This document shows, piece by piece, positions 29,217-38,572 of a stretch of 64,000 bases of DNA; position 1 is the first letter of the stretch; every line of letters starts with the position of its first letter. A program made the position numbers and the translations under genes. The notes beneath the pieces are model-generated. The model did no database searches and was not told where the DNA came from. It saw nothing but the letters and a program-made list of their open reading frames with translations. The stretch is from Pusillimonas noertemannii. GTDB taxonomy: Bacteria; Pseudomonadota; Gammaproteobacteria; Burkholderiales; Burkholderiaceae_B. The stretch is from NCBI RefSeq assembly GCF_003096595.1, contig NZ_QEKO01000005.1, forward strand, positions 174,459-238,458. The letters are read 5' to 3'.

Positions 29217-29411
29217 ATGCCCATCGCCCGTCTGTCCATCATGCAAGGCCGCAGCGAAGAAGAAATCGCGGAACTCATCGATGCCGTGACCGAGGCCATC
29301 CACCAAAGCCTGCATGCGCCCCGAGCCAACATACGCGTCCTGGTCGACGAGGTGCCGCGCAGCCATTGGGGCATCAGTGGCAAGACGGCCCTCGAGCTGG
29401 GCCAGACATGA
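29217..29411 (+). CDS. 4-oxalocrotonate tautomerase family enzyme
   Basis: A 64-residue tautomerase. After removal of Met the catalytic Pro1 is exposed (PIARLSIMQGR), and Arg11 and Arg39 of 4-oxalocrotonate tautomerase are kept; Phe50 is replaced by Trp in SHWGISG. Such enzymes interconvert enol and keto forms of 2-hydroxymuconate-type acids. It is the fourth gene of the TRAP operon (12 bp after dctM, Shine-Dalgarno AAAGGA), which suggests that the imported compound is or becomes an unsaturated oxo-acid. Confidence 0.88.
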   Translation: MPIARLSIMQGRSEEEIAELIDAVTEAIHQSLHAPRANIRVLVDEVPRSHWGISGKTALELGQT

Positions 29412-29436
29412 ACCTTTGTCCGGCTTGCGGCGCGGC

Positions 29437-30675
29437 ATGATCCTTCATCCCAAGCATCTCAAGGCCTTCGCCGCGGTATGCCACGAAGGCAGCATGAAGC
29501 GGGCGGGCGAAAGCCTGCGCAGGTCGCGCTCGGCCGTATCCTATTCCATCGAAGAACTCGAGCGCGACGTCGGCGGCAAGCTTTTCGAAAGGCACGAGCG
29601 CGGCATGTTGCCGACCGAGATCGGCACGGTGCTGCTGCGGCGTGTCGAGGGCGCTTTCGCTGAAATGGGGCGCGCGCGCCAGATGCTCGAGGACATGGCG
29701 GAAGTGCAGGGCGTCAAGCTGCTGAACGCGCCGATATTCGCCTTGTCGGTGGGCAAGAGGCGCCTGGACGTCCTGCTTGCCTTTGCCGAACTCCGGCACA
29801 TGGGCGCCGTCGCCGCCAGGCTGGGCATTTCGCAGCCGGCGGTAAGCCTGGCGGTGCACGATCTGGACGTCAGCACCGGCCTGCCCCTGTTCCAGCGCGC
29901 CGACGGCGTAATGCGCCTGACCGCGGCCGGCGAGGCCCTGCTGCTGCACCTGAAGCGCGCCCTGGCCGAACTGCGCCACGCCGGCGCCGAGATCGCCATG
30001 CTCGGCGGCAAGATCGAGGGCCGGGTCACCGTCGGTGCGCTGCCTTTCGGCGGCGCGCTGATCCTGCCCGTTTCCATCGCCCGCCTGCTGGCCAAGTATC
30101 CCAATCTGCACATAGGCACCGTCGAAGGCTCGTTCGAGACCCTGGCGGCCGGCCTTTGGTGCGGCGACATCGACCTGCTGGTGGGGGCCTTGCAGCCGGT
30201 GGGGCAGTACACCACCCTGGTGTCCGAGAAACTGTTCGACGACTGGATCGCGATCATTGCGCGTTCGGGCCACCCCCTTGCGCAGCACCCTGGGGTTACC
30301 TTGCGCGACGTGCTGGATGCGCGTTGGGTGCTGCCCGGAGAGGGTACGCCCACCCGCAGCGCCCTGACCGCCGTGCTCGATGCCGACGGCCTGCCTCATC
30401 CGCGCGTAACAGTCGAGACCTCCGATCCGTCCACCATCAGGGGGCTGCTGCTCGAGAGCGACCTCGTCACGGCGGCGGCGCAGCGCATTTTCCACCACGA
30501 CATCCAGACGGGGGCGCTGGTGAGGCTGCCCTTGGTGTCGGGGGCCGTACACCGCTCCATCGGCATCTTCCGCAGGGCGCCCGAACGCTCGTCGCCGGGC
30601 GCATGCCTGTTGATGGAAGAGCTCAGGGCGGTGGGCAGGACCCACGCCGAATGGTCCGGCCCGCCCGTGGGCTGA
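29437..30675 (+). CDS. LysR-type regulator with two N-terminal winged-helix domains
   Basis: A 412-residue transcription factor. Residues 4-63 (HPKHLKAFAAVCHEGSMKRA) form one LysR helix-turn-helix domain, residues of about 108-167 (RRLDVLLAFAELRHMGAVAA) form a second complete one, and the periplasmic-binding-protein-like effector domain runs from about 185 to 400. A usual LysR protein has a single DNA-binding domain and about 300 residues. The start at 29437 lies 25 bp after the tautomerase gene, so it probably belongs to or regulates the TRAP operon. The effector is probably the transported acid, which is inference. Confidence 0.88.
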   Translation: MILHPKHLKAFAAVCHEGSMKRAGESLRRSRSAVSYSIEELERDVGGKLFERHERGMLPTEIGTVLLRRVEGAFAEMGRARQMLEDMAEVQGVKLLNAPIFALSVGKRRLDVLLAFAELRHMGAVAARLGISQPAVSLAVHDLDVSTGLPLFQRADGVMRLTAAGEALLLHLKRALAELRHAGAEIAMLGGKIEGRVTVGALPFGGALILPVSIARLLAKYPNLHIGTVEGSFETLAAGLWCGDIDLLVGALQPVGQYTTLVSEKLFDDWIAIIARSGHPLAQHPGVTLRDVLDARWVLPGEGTPTRSALTAVLDADGLPHPRVTVETSDPSTIRGLLLESDLVTAAAQRIFHHDIQTGALVRLPLVSGAVHRSIGIFRRAPERSSPGACLLMEELRAVGRTHAEWSGPPVG

Positions 30676-30726
30676 TGCGTGGGCTTCGGTGCCGCCGCGC
30701 GCCCAAGGGCGCCTGGAGGCAGCGCG

Positions 30727-31929
30727 TCAGGCTTTGCGGGGCAGGCGGGCGGCGATGGCCTTGATCAGGCGGCGCGCGGCGTCGGTCTTGCTCAGCTTGG
30801 GCAGTTCCTCGATGCCCTGGTCGTCGAAGAGCACGAAGGTGGTGGTGTCGCCGCCCATCGAGTCCTGCGCCAGATTGCCCACCAGCAAGGGGACGCCCTT
30901 GCGTTGCCGCTTGGCCTGGGCGTGCTCGTGCAGGTTCTCGGTTTCGGCCGCGAAGCCGACGCACCAGGGGCCGTCGGGCAGGCGCGCCACTTCGGCCAGA
31001 ATGTCCGGGTTGGGCGCAAATTGCAGGGCGGGCGGCTGGTTCGAGGCGTTCTTCTTCAGCTTGTTGCCGCTGGCATTGGCAACGTGCCAGTCGGCCACGG
31101 CGGCCACCGCAATGAACAGGTCGGCGTCGCGCGCGCCGGCCATGACCGCCGCGTGCATGTCGGCGGCGCTTTCGACGTCTACGCGCCGCACGCCATGCGG
31201 CGCGGGCAGGGCGGTGGGCCCTGAGACCAGCACGACCTGCGCGCCCGCCTCGTGGGCGGCGCGGGCGATGGCATAGCCCGTCTTGCCCGACGAACGGTTG
31301 GTGATGACGCGTACCGGGTCGATTTTTTCGCTGGTGGGGCCGGCGGTGATGACGACCCGCCGGCCGGCCAGCAGCTTGGGTTGGGTAAAGGCGACCAGTT
31401 CCTGCAGCAACTGGTCGGGCTCGAGCATGCGGCCGTCGCCGACTTCGCCGCAGGCCTGTTCGCCGGTTCCCGGGCCCAGAACGAGCACGCCGTCCTGGCG
31501 CAATTGCCGCACATTGCGCTGTGTGGCCGGATGCTCCCACATTTCGCGGTTCATGGCGGGCGCCACCAGCAGCGGGCATCCGCCGCGCGCCAGGCACAGC
31601 GTCGACAGCAGGTCGTCGGCCAGCCCATGGGCCAGCTTGGCCAGGAAGTCGGCGCTGGCCGGGGCGATGACGACGGCGCGTGCGCCCCGCGTCAGGTTGA
31701 TGTGGGCCATGCTGTTGGGCACGCGGCTGTCCCAGGCGTTGACGTACACGGGGCGCCCCGACAAGGCCTGCATGGTGGTGGCGGTGATGAAGTGCGTGGC
31801 CGCTTCGGTCATGACAACGTCGACGGTGGCGCCGTGGTCCTGCATGCGGCGCAGCAGTTCGGCGCTTTTGTAGCAGGCGATGCCGCCTGTCAGGCCCAGC
31901 ACGAAGCGTTGTTGGTCGAGGTCGGGCAT
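30727..31929 (-). CDS. coaBC: Bifunctional phosphopantothenoylcysteine decarboxylase / synthetase
   Basis: Carries out two consecutive steps of coenzyme A synthesis. The 400-residue product has an N-terminal flavoprotein decarboxylase (LGLTGGIACYKSAELLR, then APAMNREMWEHPATQRN) and a C-terminal ligase (ITAGPTSEKIDPVRVITNRSSGK, then VAAVADWHV). The ATG at 31929 is chosen for its AGGAAGAG Shine-Dalgarno; the frame is open further upstream but that part overlaps lspA and has no homology. It is the last gene of ribF-ileS-lspA-coaBC. Confidence 0.96.
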   Translation of the reverse strand: MPDLDQQRFVLGLTGGIACYKSAELLRRMQDHGATVDVVMTEAATHFITATTMQALSGRPVYVNAWDSRVPNSMAHINLTRGARAVVIAPASADFLAKLAHGLADDLLSTLCLARGGCPLLVAPAMNREMWEHPATQRNVRQLRQDGVLVLGPGTGEQACGEVGDGRMLEPDQLLQELVAFTQPKLLAGRRVVITAGPTSEKIDPVRVITNRSSGKTGYAIARAAHEAGAQVVLVSGPTALPAPHGVRRVDVESAADMHAAVMAGARDADLFIAVAAVADWHVANASGNKLKKNASNQPPALQFAPNPDILAEVARLPDGPWCVGFAAETENLHEHAQAKRQRKGVPLLVGNLAQDSMGGDTTTFVLFDDQGIEELPKLSKTDAARRLIKAIAARLPRKA

Positions 31930-31972
31930 GGTCTCTTCCTGAAGCGGGTTGAGCTTTGGCGGCCGCGTGGGA

Positions 31973-32515
31973 TCAGGCCGCCGGCTTGGCCCTGCGCCGC
32001 CGTTCGCGCCGGATGCGCAAGATTTCGTCGAGAATGAGCAGGGCTGCGCCGCATGTGATGGCGATATCGGCGACATTGAAAGCCGGAAAATGCCAGCCGG
32101 CCCAATGGAACAGCAGGAAATCGACGACGTGGCCGTGCATGATGCGGTCGATCAGGTTGCCGATGGCTCCGCCCAGTATGCAGGCAAGCGAAGCGCAGAA
32201 AAGCGTTTGCCCCGGATGGCGCCGAAGCAGTTGCAGGATGAGGCCGACGGCGCCCAATGCAATGGCGGTAAACAGCCAGCGCTGCCAGCCCTGGCCGTCG
32301 GCCAGAAAGCTGAATGCCGCGCCGGGGTTGTACAGCAGCGTGAAATCAAAGAACGGCAGTACGGACCAGCGTTCCGCGTAGGCCATGTTGCTGTCGAAAT
32401 AGCTTTTGGTCAACTGATCGAGCACGATGATCAGAACGGCGCCCGCCATCCACATCCAGAAGCGCGGTGGAAAGAAGGGCGGGCGGGCCGCTGTGTTGCC
32501 GTGCTGCTCAGGCAT
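31973..32515 (-). CDS. lspA: Prolipoprotein signal peptidase (signal peptidase II)
   Basis: Cleaves lipoprotein signal peptides in the inner membrane. The 180-residue product has four membrane helices and the catalytic Asp motifs [15 protein letters not shown] and FNVADIAI, together with the earlier [10 protein letters not shown]. The ATG at 32515 lies inside the end of ileS (8-bp overlap), the common coupled arrangement of ileS-lspA. Confidence 0.96.
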   Translation of the reverse strand: MPEQHGNTAARPPFFPPRFWMWMAGAVLIIVLDQLTKSYFDSNMAYAERWSVLPFFDFTLLYNPGAAFSFLADGQGWQRWLFTAIALGAVGLILQLLRRHPGQTLFCASLACILGGAIGNLIDRIMHGHVVDFLLFHWAGWHFPAFNVADIAITCGAALLILDEILRIRRERRRRAKPAA

Positions 32516-35342
32516 GGCGGCGCGCCTCGCCGGTCGAGAACAGATTGCTGACGCAGCGGCCGCACAGGGTGGGATGCTGCTCGTCATGGCCGACGTCTTC
32601 GCGGTGGTGCCAGCAGCGCTCGCACTTGGCGTGGGCGGTGGCGGCGACCTCTATGCGCAGCTCGCCTTCGGCGCGATGCGCCTGGGCGCGCGACACGATG
32701 AGCACGAAGCGGAGGTCGTCCTGCAGCGAGGCCAGCAGTTCGTAATCGTCGCCGTCGGCGTGCAGGTCGACTTCGGCATCGAGCGAAGAGCCGATCTGCC
32801 CGGCGGTGCGAACGTCTTCGATGCGCCGCATGACGTCGGCCCGTATGGCCCGCAGGCGGGTCCATTTTTCCGTCAGCACCGCGGCGTCGACCTGGTCGGG
32901 CAGCGCATGGAAGAGTTCGGTGAAGATGGTGGTGCCCTTGCCCTGATGCAGGTCCTTCCAGGCCTCTTCGGCCGTGAAGGAAAGAATGGGCGCCATGAGC
33001 TTCAACAGGGCATGGGTAATGTGGAAGATCGCCGTCTGCGCCGAGCGCCGGGCCACGCTGTCGGGCGCGGTAGTGTATAGCCGGTCTTTCAGCACGTCGA
33101 GATAGAAGGCGCCCAGGTCTTCGGAACAGAAGACCTGCAGCCGCGCCACTGCGGGATGGAACTCGTAGCGCTTGTAGTTCTCGAGCGTTTCCGCCTGCAT
33201 GGCGGCCGTCATGGCCAGGGCGTAGCGGTCGAGCTCGAACATGTCGTCAAGCGCCACGGCGTCGCGCGCGTGATCGAAGTCGCTGAGGTTGCCCAGCAGG
33301 AACTTGAGCGTGTTGCGGATGCGGCGATAGCCTTCGACCACCCGCTTGAGGATTTCATCGGAGATGGACAGCTCGCCGGAATAATCGGTGGCGGCGGTCC
33401 ACAGTCGCAGGATCTCGGCGCCCAGCGAGTCGGACACTTTCTGGGGCGCCACCACGTTACCCACCGACTTGCTCATCTTGCGTCCGGCGCCGTCGACCAC
33501 GAAGCCGTGGGTAAGCAGGGCCTTGTAGGGCGGGCGGCCGTACAGCATGCAGCTTGTCAGCAGCGACGAATGAAACCAGCCCCGGTGCTGGTCGGAGCCT
33601 TCAAGATAGAGGTCGGCCGGCCATTTCAGCAGGTCGCCGTGCGAACCCTTGAATTCATTGTCTTGCCCGCCCAGTACCGTGGCATGGGTGGTGCCCGAGT
33701 CGAACCACACGTCGAGCGTGTCGCGGTTCTTTTCATACTGCTCTGCCTCGTCTCCCAGCAGGTCGCGCGGGTCGAGCGATTGCCAGGCCTCGATGCCGTC
33801 TTGCTCGACCCGCCGGGCCACTTGTTCGAGCAGCTCGGGGGTGTGGGGATGCAGCTCGCCGGTTTCCTTGTGCACGAAGAAGGCCATGGGCACGCCCCAC
33901 TGGCGCTGGCGGGACAGCGTCCAGTCGGGCCGGTTGGCGATCATGGCGTGCAGCCTGGCCCGGCCCCAGGCCGGATAGAATTGCGTTTGTTCCACGCCTT
34001 CGAGGGCGGCTTCGCGCAAGGTCCTGCCTTCTTTGGGCTGGCGGTCCATGCCGGCGAACCACTGGCTGGTGGCGCGGTAGATGACCGGGGTCTTGTGCCG
34101 CCAGCAGTGCATATAGCTGTGCGACAGCGTGCTGACCTGCAGCAGCGAGCCGGCGTCGTCGAGCGCCTTGACGATCTCGGGGTTGGCCTTCCAGATGAAC
34201 TGGCCGCCGAACAGGGGCAGGCTCGAGGCATAGACGCCGTCGCCCATGACAGGGTTGATGATGTCTTCGTCGCGTAGGCCGTGGGCCTTGCACGACAGGA
34301 AGTCGTCGACGCCGTAGGCGGGCGAAGAGTGCACCACGCCCGTGCCGGCGTCCAGCGACACGTAGTCGGCCAGGTAGACGGGAGCCGTGCGCCGGTAGCC
34401 GGCGTCCGCTTCGTAAAGGGGGTGGCGGAATTCAAGATTGGCCAGGGCCGCGCCCTTGGCGGTGGCGATGACCTCGCCCTGGAGCCCCCATGATTCCAGG
34501 CAGCTTTCAACCAGCTCTTTGGCCAGCAGCAGCACCTGTCCCGTGGCGCGGGGCTGGGCCAGGCGGACCAGGGCGTAGTCGATTTCAGGATGTACGTTCA
34601 GGGCCTGGTTGGCCGGCAGCGTCCAGGGTGTGGTGGTCCAGATTACGACGGCGCCCTCTTGGGCTTCGGGCAGGCCGAAGGCATGGGCCACCTTGGCCGG
34701 ATCGTCGAAGCGGAAGGCCACGTATACGGCCGGGTCCTTGCGGTCGGCGTACTCGACCTCGGCCTCGGCCAGCGCCGACCTGCAATCGAAGCACCAGTTG
34801 ACGGGCTTGAGGCCGCGGAAGACGAAGCCTTTTTCCATGATGCGGGCCAGTACGCGAAGCTCGTTGGCTTCGTTGGCGTGGTTCATGGTCAGGTAGGGCC
34901 GGTCCCAGTCGCCGAGCACGCCCAGGCGCTTGAAGTCGGCCTTCTGGCGTTCGATCTGCTCGAGCGCGTAGGCGCGGGCCTTGGCCTGCACCTCGGCCAC
35001 CGGCAGGTGCTTGCCGTATTTTTTCTCGATCTGGATCTCGATGGGCATGCCGTGGCAGTCCCATCCGGGGACGTACTGCGCGTCGAAGCCGGCCATGTTG
35101 CGGCTTTTGACGATGATGTCCTTGAGGATCTTGTTGACGGCGTGGCCGATGTGGATGTCGCCGTTGGCGTAGGGGGGACCGTCGTGCAGCACGAACTTGG
35201 GGCGTCCCTGGCTGGCCTGGCGTATGGCCTCGTACACTTTGTTTTCTTCCCATTCGGCGACCCAGCGCGGTTCGCGCTTGGCGAGGTCGCCCCGCATCGG
35301 AAAGGGGGTCTCGGGCAGATTTAAAGTATTTCTATAGTCCAT
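32508..35342 (-). CDS. ileS: Isoleucyl-tRNA synthetase
   Basis: Charges tRNA-Ile. The 944-residue class I synthetase has the HIGH-type motif [13 protein letters not shown], the KMSKS loop [10 protein letters not shown], an editing domain, and the C-terminal zinc finger CERCW with LCGRCVSNL of the bacterial type. The ATG at 35342 ([10 protein letters not shown]) overlaps the end of ribF by 11 bp and matches the family N terminus; the longer frame is not supported. Confidence 0.98.
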   Translation of the reverse strand: MDYRNTLNLPETPFPMRGDLAKREPRWVAEWEENKVYEAIRQASQGRPKFVLHDGPPYANGDIHIGHAVNKILKDIIVKSRNMAGFDAQYVPGWDCHGMPIEIQIEKKYGKHLPVAEVQAKARAYALEQIERQKADFKRLGVLGDWDRPYLTMNHANEANELRVLARIMEKGFVFRGLKPVNWCFDCRSALAEAEVEYADRKDPAVYVAFRFDDPAKVAHAFGLPEAQEGAVVIWTTTPWTLPANQALNVHPEIDYALVRLAQPRATGQVLLLAKELVESCLESWGLQGEVIATAKGAALANLEFRHPLYEADAGYRRTAPVYLADYVSLDAGTGVVHSSPAYGVDDFLSCKAHGLRDEDIINPVMGDGVYASSLPLFGGQFIWKANPEIVKALDDAGSLLQVSTLSHSYMHCWRHKTPVIYRATSQWFAGMDRQPKEGRTLREAALEGVEQTQFYPAWGRARLHAMIANRPDWTLSRQRQWGVPMAFFVHKETGELHPHTPELLEQVARRVEQDGIEAWQSLDPRDLLGDEAEQYEKNRDTLDVWFDSGTTHATVLGGQDNEFKGSHGDLLKWPADLYLEGSDQHRGWFHSSLLTSCMLYGRPPYKALLTHGFVVDGAGRKMSKSVGNVVAPQKVSDSLGAEILRLWTAATDYSGELSISDEILKRVVEGYRRIRNTLKFLLGNLSDFDHARDAVALDDMFELDRYALAMTAAMQAETLENYKRYEFHPAVARLQVFCSEDLGAFYLDVLKDRLYTTAPDSVARRSAQTAIFHITHALLKLMAPILSFTAEEAWKDLHQGKGTTIFTELFHALPDQVDAAVLTEKWTRLRAIRADVMRRIEDVRTAGQIGSSLDAEVDLHADGDDYELLASLQDDLRFVLIVSRAQAHRAEGELRIEVAATAHAKCERCWHHREDVGHDEQHPTLCGRCVSNLFSTGEARRHA

Positions 35343-36297
35343 GGAGCGCGAAATAATCTCGAGCGCTTTGCGCATCGTTGTCGATGGCGGCGATCATAGT
35401 CGGAAGGTCGGGGAATTTTTCTTCGTCCCTGAGATACTGCAGGAACTCGATTTGCGTGAGTTTACCGTATGCATCCACGCGCCGGTCCAGCAGATGGACC
35501 TCGAGCATGATGCGCCCGGTGTCGGAAATGGTGGGCCTGACGCCCAGGCTGGCCACCCCGTTCAGCGGCTGCTCGTCCAGCCCGTGGGCCCGCACCACGT
35601 ACACCCCCGAACGTGCGGCGCACAGGGAGGGCACGCGGATGTTCAGGGTGGGGTAGCCCAGCGTGCGCCCCAGCTTCTGGCCATGTATGACATGGCCGCT
35701 TATCCGGTAGGTATGGCCCAGCAGGCGCTCGGCGCGCTCCAGGTTGCCCACCGCCAGCGCGGTGCGTACCTCGGAACTTGAAATGCGGTAGCCGTGTTCG
35801 TCCACCACGTCGGACAGGGTTTCCACCTCGAAGCCGTGGCGCTGGCCGGCCCGGCGCAGCAGGGCCACATCGCCCATGCGCTTGTGCCCGTAGCGGAAGT
35901 CTTCGCCCACCAGCAGCCAGCGTGTCTGCAGGCCCTGCACCAGCAGCTTCTCGATGAAGTCCTCGGCCGGCATGTCGGCCAATTGCTGGTTGAAGCGCTG
36001 CAGCACCAGCTGGCGGATCTGCAGCCTTTGCATGGCCCAGGCTTTGTCCCGCAGACTGCTGATCTGCGTGGGCACGAGTTCGGGGCGCTGGCCGCGCTGC
36101 GCGAAGAAGGCGCGCGGGTGCGGCTGGAAAGTCATGACCGTGGGGGCGATGTCGCGCTGTGCGGCTTCATGGACGACGCGCCTGAGTATGGTCTGGTGGC
36201 CGCGGTGGACGCCGTCGAAATTGCCGATGGTCACGGCGCTGGCGCCCCGGGTATCGTGGCGCGGAAGGTGGCGGTAGATGCTGAAAGAGGGTTTCAC
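35332..36297 (-). CDS. ribF: Bifunctional riboflavin kinase / FAD synthetase
   Basis: Converts riboflavin to FMN and FAD. The 321-residue product has the N-terminal adenylyltransferase motif [13 protein letters not shown] and the C-terminal kinase motif [11 protein letters not shown]. It is the first gene of the leftward ribF-ileS-lspA-coaBC operon and is divergent from purN, whose start is only 45 bp away. Confidence 0.96.
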   Translation of the reverse strand: MKPSFSIYRHLPRHDTRGASAVTIGNFDGVHRGHQTILRRVVHEAAQRDIAPTVMTFQPHPRAFFAQRGQRPELVPTQISSLRDKAWAMQRLQIRQLVLQRFNQQLADMPAEDFIEKLLVQGLQTRWLLVGEDFRYGHKRMGDVALLRRAGQRHGFEVETLSDVVDEHGYRISSSEVRTALAVGNLERAERLLGHTYRISGHVIHGQKLGRTLGYPTLNIRVPSLCAARSGVYVVRAHGLDEQPLNGVASLGVRPTISDTGRIMLEVHLLDRRVDAYGKLTQIEFLQYLRDEEKFPDLPTMIAAIDNDAQSARDYFALHGL

Positions 36298-36342
36298 ACC
36301 GAGAGTTTACAATTTTATGTTGAGCTTCTTCTGGAAAATACC

Positions 36343-37017
36343 TTGCCCGAATCAAATTCTTGCCGCTGCCGCTTCGTCGTGCTCGTTTCGGGCCGCGGCA
36401 GCAATATGCGGGCCATTGTCCAGGCCTTGCGCGACAGGGTGCTGCCCGCCGAGGTATGCGCGGTCGTGTCCAGTTCGCCGGATGCCGCCGCCCTTGACTG
36501 GGCACGCGAGCAGGGCATTGCGACCGTGGTCGTCCCGCATCGAAACTACGCATCGCGCGAGCTGTTCGACCAGGCGCTGGCGCAGGCCATCGAGGCATAC
36601 CGGCCCGACTACGTGTTGCTGGCCGGCTTCATGAGGGTACTGACCACGGGCTTCGTCGAACGTTTCAACGGGCGCCTGGTCAACATCCATCCCTCGCTGC
36701 TGCCCTCGTTCCCGGGCCTGCATACCCATCAGCAGGCCCTGGCCATGGGTGTACAGTGGCATGGCTGCACCGTGCATTTCGTGACGCCCGTGCTCGACCA
36801 CGGGCCCATCATCGCCCAGGGCGTGGTGCCGGTACTGGCCGGAGACACGCCCGCCGACCTGGCCGAGCGCCTGTTGTGCCTGGAGCACCAGGTCTATGGC
36901 GAAGTGGCCCGCTGGCTGGCCGAGGGGCGGGTCACGCTCGACGCCATGCAGCGGGTGCAGGTGCGGGGCGTGGCCAGCCGTTCTTTCATCCGCCCGTCCG
37001 ATAACGGCGGATGCTGA
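36343..37017 (+). CDS. purN: Phosphoribosylglycinamide formyltransferase
   Basis: Adds the first formyl group in purine synthesis from 10-formyl-THF. The 224-residue product has FVVLVSGRGSNMRAI, NIHPSLLPSFPGLHTHQQAL with the catalytic His, and VTPVLDHGPIIAQG with the catalytic Asp. No in-frame ATG lies in the right place; a TTG at 36343 with GGAAA 5 bp upstream gives an N terminus of about the expected length, so TTG is taken as the start. rsmB-like follows 14 bp downstream. Confidence 0.92.
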   Translation: MPESNSCRCRFVVLVSGRGSNMRAIVQALRDRVLPAEVCAVVSSSPDAAALDWAREQGIATVVVPHRNYASRELFDQALAQAIEAYRPDYVLLAGFMRVLTTGFVERFNGRLVNIHPSLLPSFPGLHTHQQALAMGVQWHGCTVHFVTPVLDHGPIIAQGVVPVLAGDTPADLAERLLCLEHQVYGEVARWLAEGRVTLDAMQRVQVRGVASRSFIRPSDNGGC

Positions 37018-37031
37018 CTTCAAAGGTAGAC

Positions 37032-38420
37032 ATGAGCAATTCCAACAAGACCCGGCGCGGCGCGCCGGCGAAGACCCGGGCGGCGGGCACGCGTACAGGG
37101 GCGGCGGCGCGCGCAAGGCCGGCGACCTCCCAGGAAAGGTTTCACGCCGTCGCGGCGACCCGCATCCAGCAGGTGCAAGAGGTGCTGGGCGAGATGCTGC
37201 AGTGGCAATATCCGGCCGACGCCGTGCTGTCCCGCTGGCTGCGGGCCCACCCCAAGCTGGGCGCTCGAGACCGCGTCGAGCTGGCCGACGGCGTCTTCGA
37301 CGTGCTGAGGCATTTGCGCCGCTACCGCCAGTTCGCGGAAAGCGGCACGGGGCCGGCATCGCGCCGCCTTGCCATCCTGGGCCTGAGCACGATATTCGAG
37401 CCCGCCAAGCTGCAACTGGCCCTCAACGCCGACGAACAGGCCTGGCTCGAGCACGTGCGCGGCCTCGATGAGCGCGGCCTGGCGCCGGCCGTGCGCTGGA
37501 GCCTGCCCGACTGGCTGGCCGAGCGCCTGGGGCAGCTCGAGGGCTCCGAGGCACTGATCCAGGCCCTGAACCAGCCTGCGCCGCTCGATTTGCGCGTCAA
37601 TTCGCTCAAGGCCGAGCGCGATGCCATGCTGCAGGCGCTGGCCGAAGGGCCGGCCGCCCGCTTCGCGCCCCAGGCCACGCCTTATTCGCCCTGGGGCATA
37701 CGCCTTCAGGGCCGGCCGCCGGTCAACCGCTGGCCCATGTTCGAGCGGGGCGAAATCGAGGTCCAGGACGAAGGCAGCCAGATACTTACCGCCCTGGTGG
37801 CCCCCAAGCGCGGCGAAATGATCATCGACTACTGCGCCGGGGCGGGCGGCAAGACCCTGCTGCTGGGCGCGATGATGCGCTCCACCGGGCGCCTGTACGC
37901 CTTCGACGTCTCGAACGCGCGGCTGGCGCGGGCCAAGCCCCGCTTTGCCCGCAGCGGGCTGTCCAACATCGTTCCGGTGGTGATAGACGCCGACAACGAC
38001 CAGCGGGTAAAGAGGCTGCGGGGCAAGGCGCACCGGGTGCTTGTGGACGCGCCCTGCAGCGGCCTGGGCACGCTGCGGCGCAATCCCGACCTGAAATGGC
38101 GCCAGCATCCCGGTTCGCTGGACGAACTGCGGGCGCTTCAGGCGCGCATTTTGCGCCAGGCTTCAGAGTGCGTAATGCCCGGCGGCAGGCTGGTCTATGC
38201 CACCTGCAGCGTGCTGCCCGAAGAAAACCAGCGGCAGGTCGAGGCCTTTTTGGCCGCAAACCCTGATTTCGAGCTGCTGGACGCGGGCGAAATCATCAAG
38301 GACCGTTGCAAGAACCTGACGGTTGAAGGGCCTTATCTGTCGATGCGTCCCGACCTGCATGGCACCGACGGATTCTTCGCGGCCGCCATGCAGCGCGCGC
38401 CAGCGGGGCGTGGCGCCTGA
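37032..38420 (+). CDS. RsmB/NOP-type rRNA cytosine methyltransferase
   Basis: A 462-residue SAM-dependent 5-methylcytosine RNA methyltransferase. The SAM motif DYCAGAGGKTLLLG, motif IV DAPCSGLGTLRRNPDL and motif VI ATCSVLPEENQ with the nucleophile Cys are intact. The N-terminal 30 residues are Arg/Ala/Thr-rich and basic, followed by a NusB-like helical region. The ATG at 37032 is supported by AAAGGT upstream. The true target (16S C967 or another cytosine) is not certain, because a second paralogue in the operon with rsmB/fmt is common in this group. Confidence 0.9.
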   Translation: MSNSNKTRRGAPAKTRAAGTRTGAAARARPATSQERFHAVAATRIQQVQEVLGEMLQWQYPADAVLSRWLRAHPKLGARDRVELADGVFDVLRHLRRYRQFAESGTGPASRRLAILGLSTIFEPAKLQLALNADEQAWLEHVRGLDERGLAPAVRWSLPDWLAERLGQLEGSEALIQALNQPAPLDLRVNSLKAERDAMLQALAEGPAARFAPQATPYSPWGIRLQGRPPVNRWPMFERGEIEVQDEGSQILTALVAPKRGEMIIDYCAGAGGKTLLLGAMMRSTGRLYAFDVSNARLARAKPRFARSGLSNIVPVVIDADNDQRVKRLRGKAHRVLVDAPCSGLGTLRRNPDLKWRQHPGSLDELRALQARILRQASECVMPGGRLVYATCSVLPEENQRQVEAFLAANPDFELLDAGEIIKDRCKNLTVEGPYLSMRPDLHGTDGFFAAAMQRAPAGRGA

Positions 38421-38572
38421 AACCAAGGAGTTTCAGTCGGTTTCCGAAGGGCATGTCCTTGATTTTCCTCAAAAACTATTTTGAAACTTTGCTGTCAGAA
38501 TAACGGCATCTACGCTAGAATCTACTGGATATTCAACTAGGTGGCTTTAATAAAGCCTTCTCAAGCAGGTAT

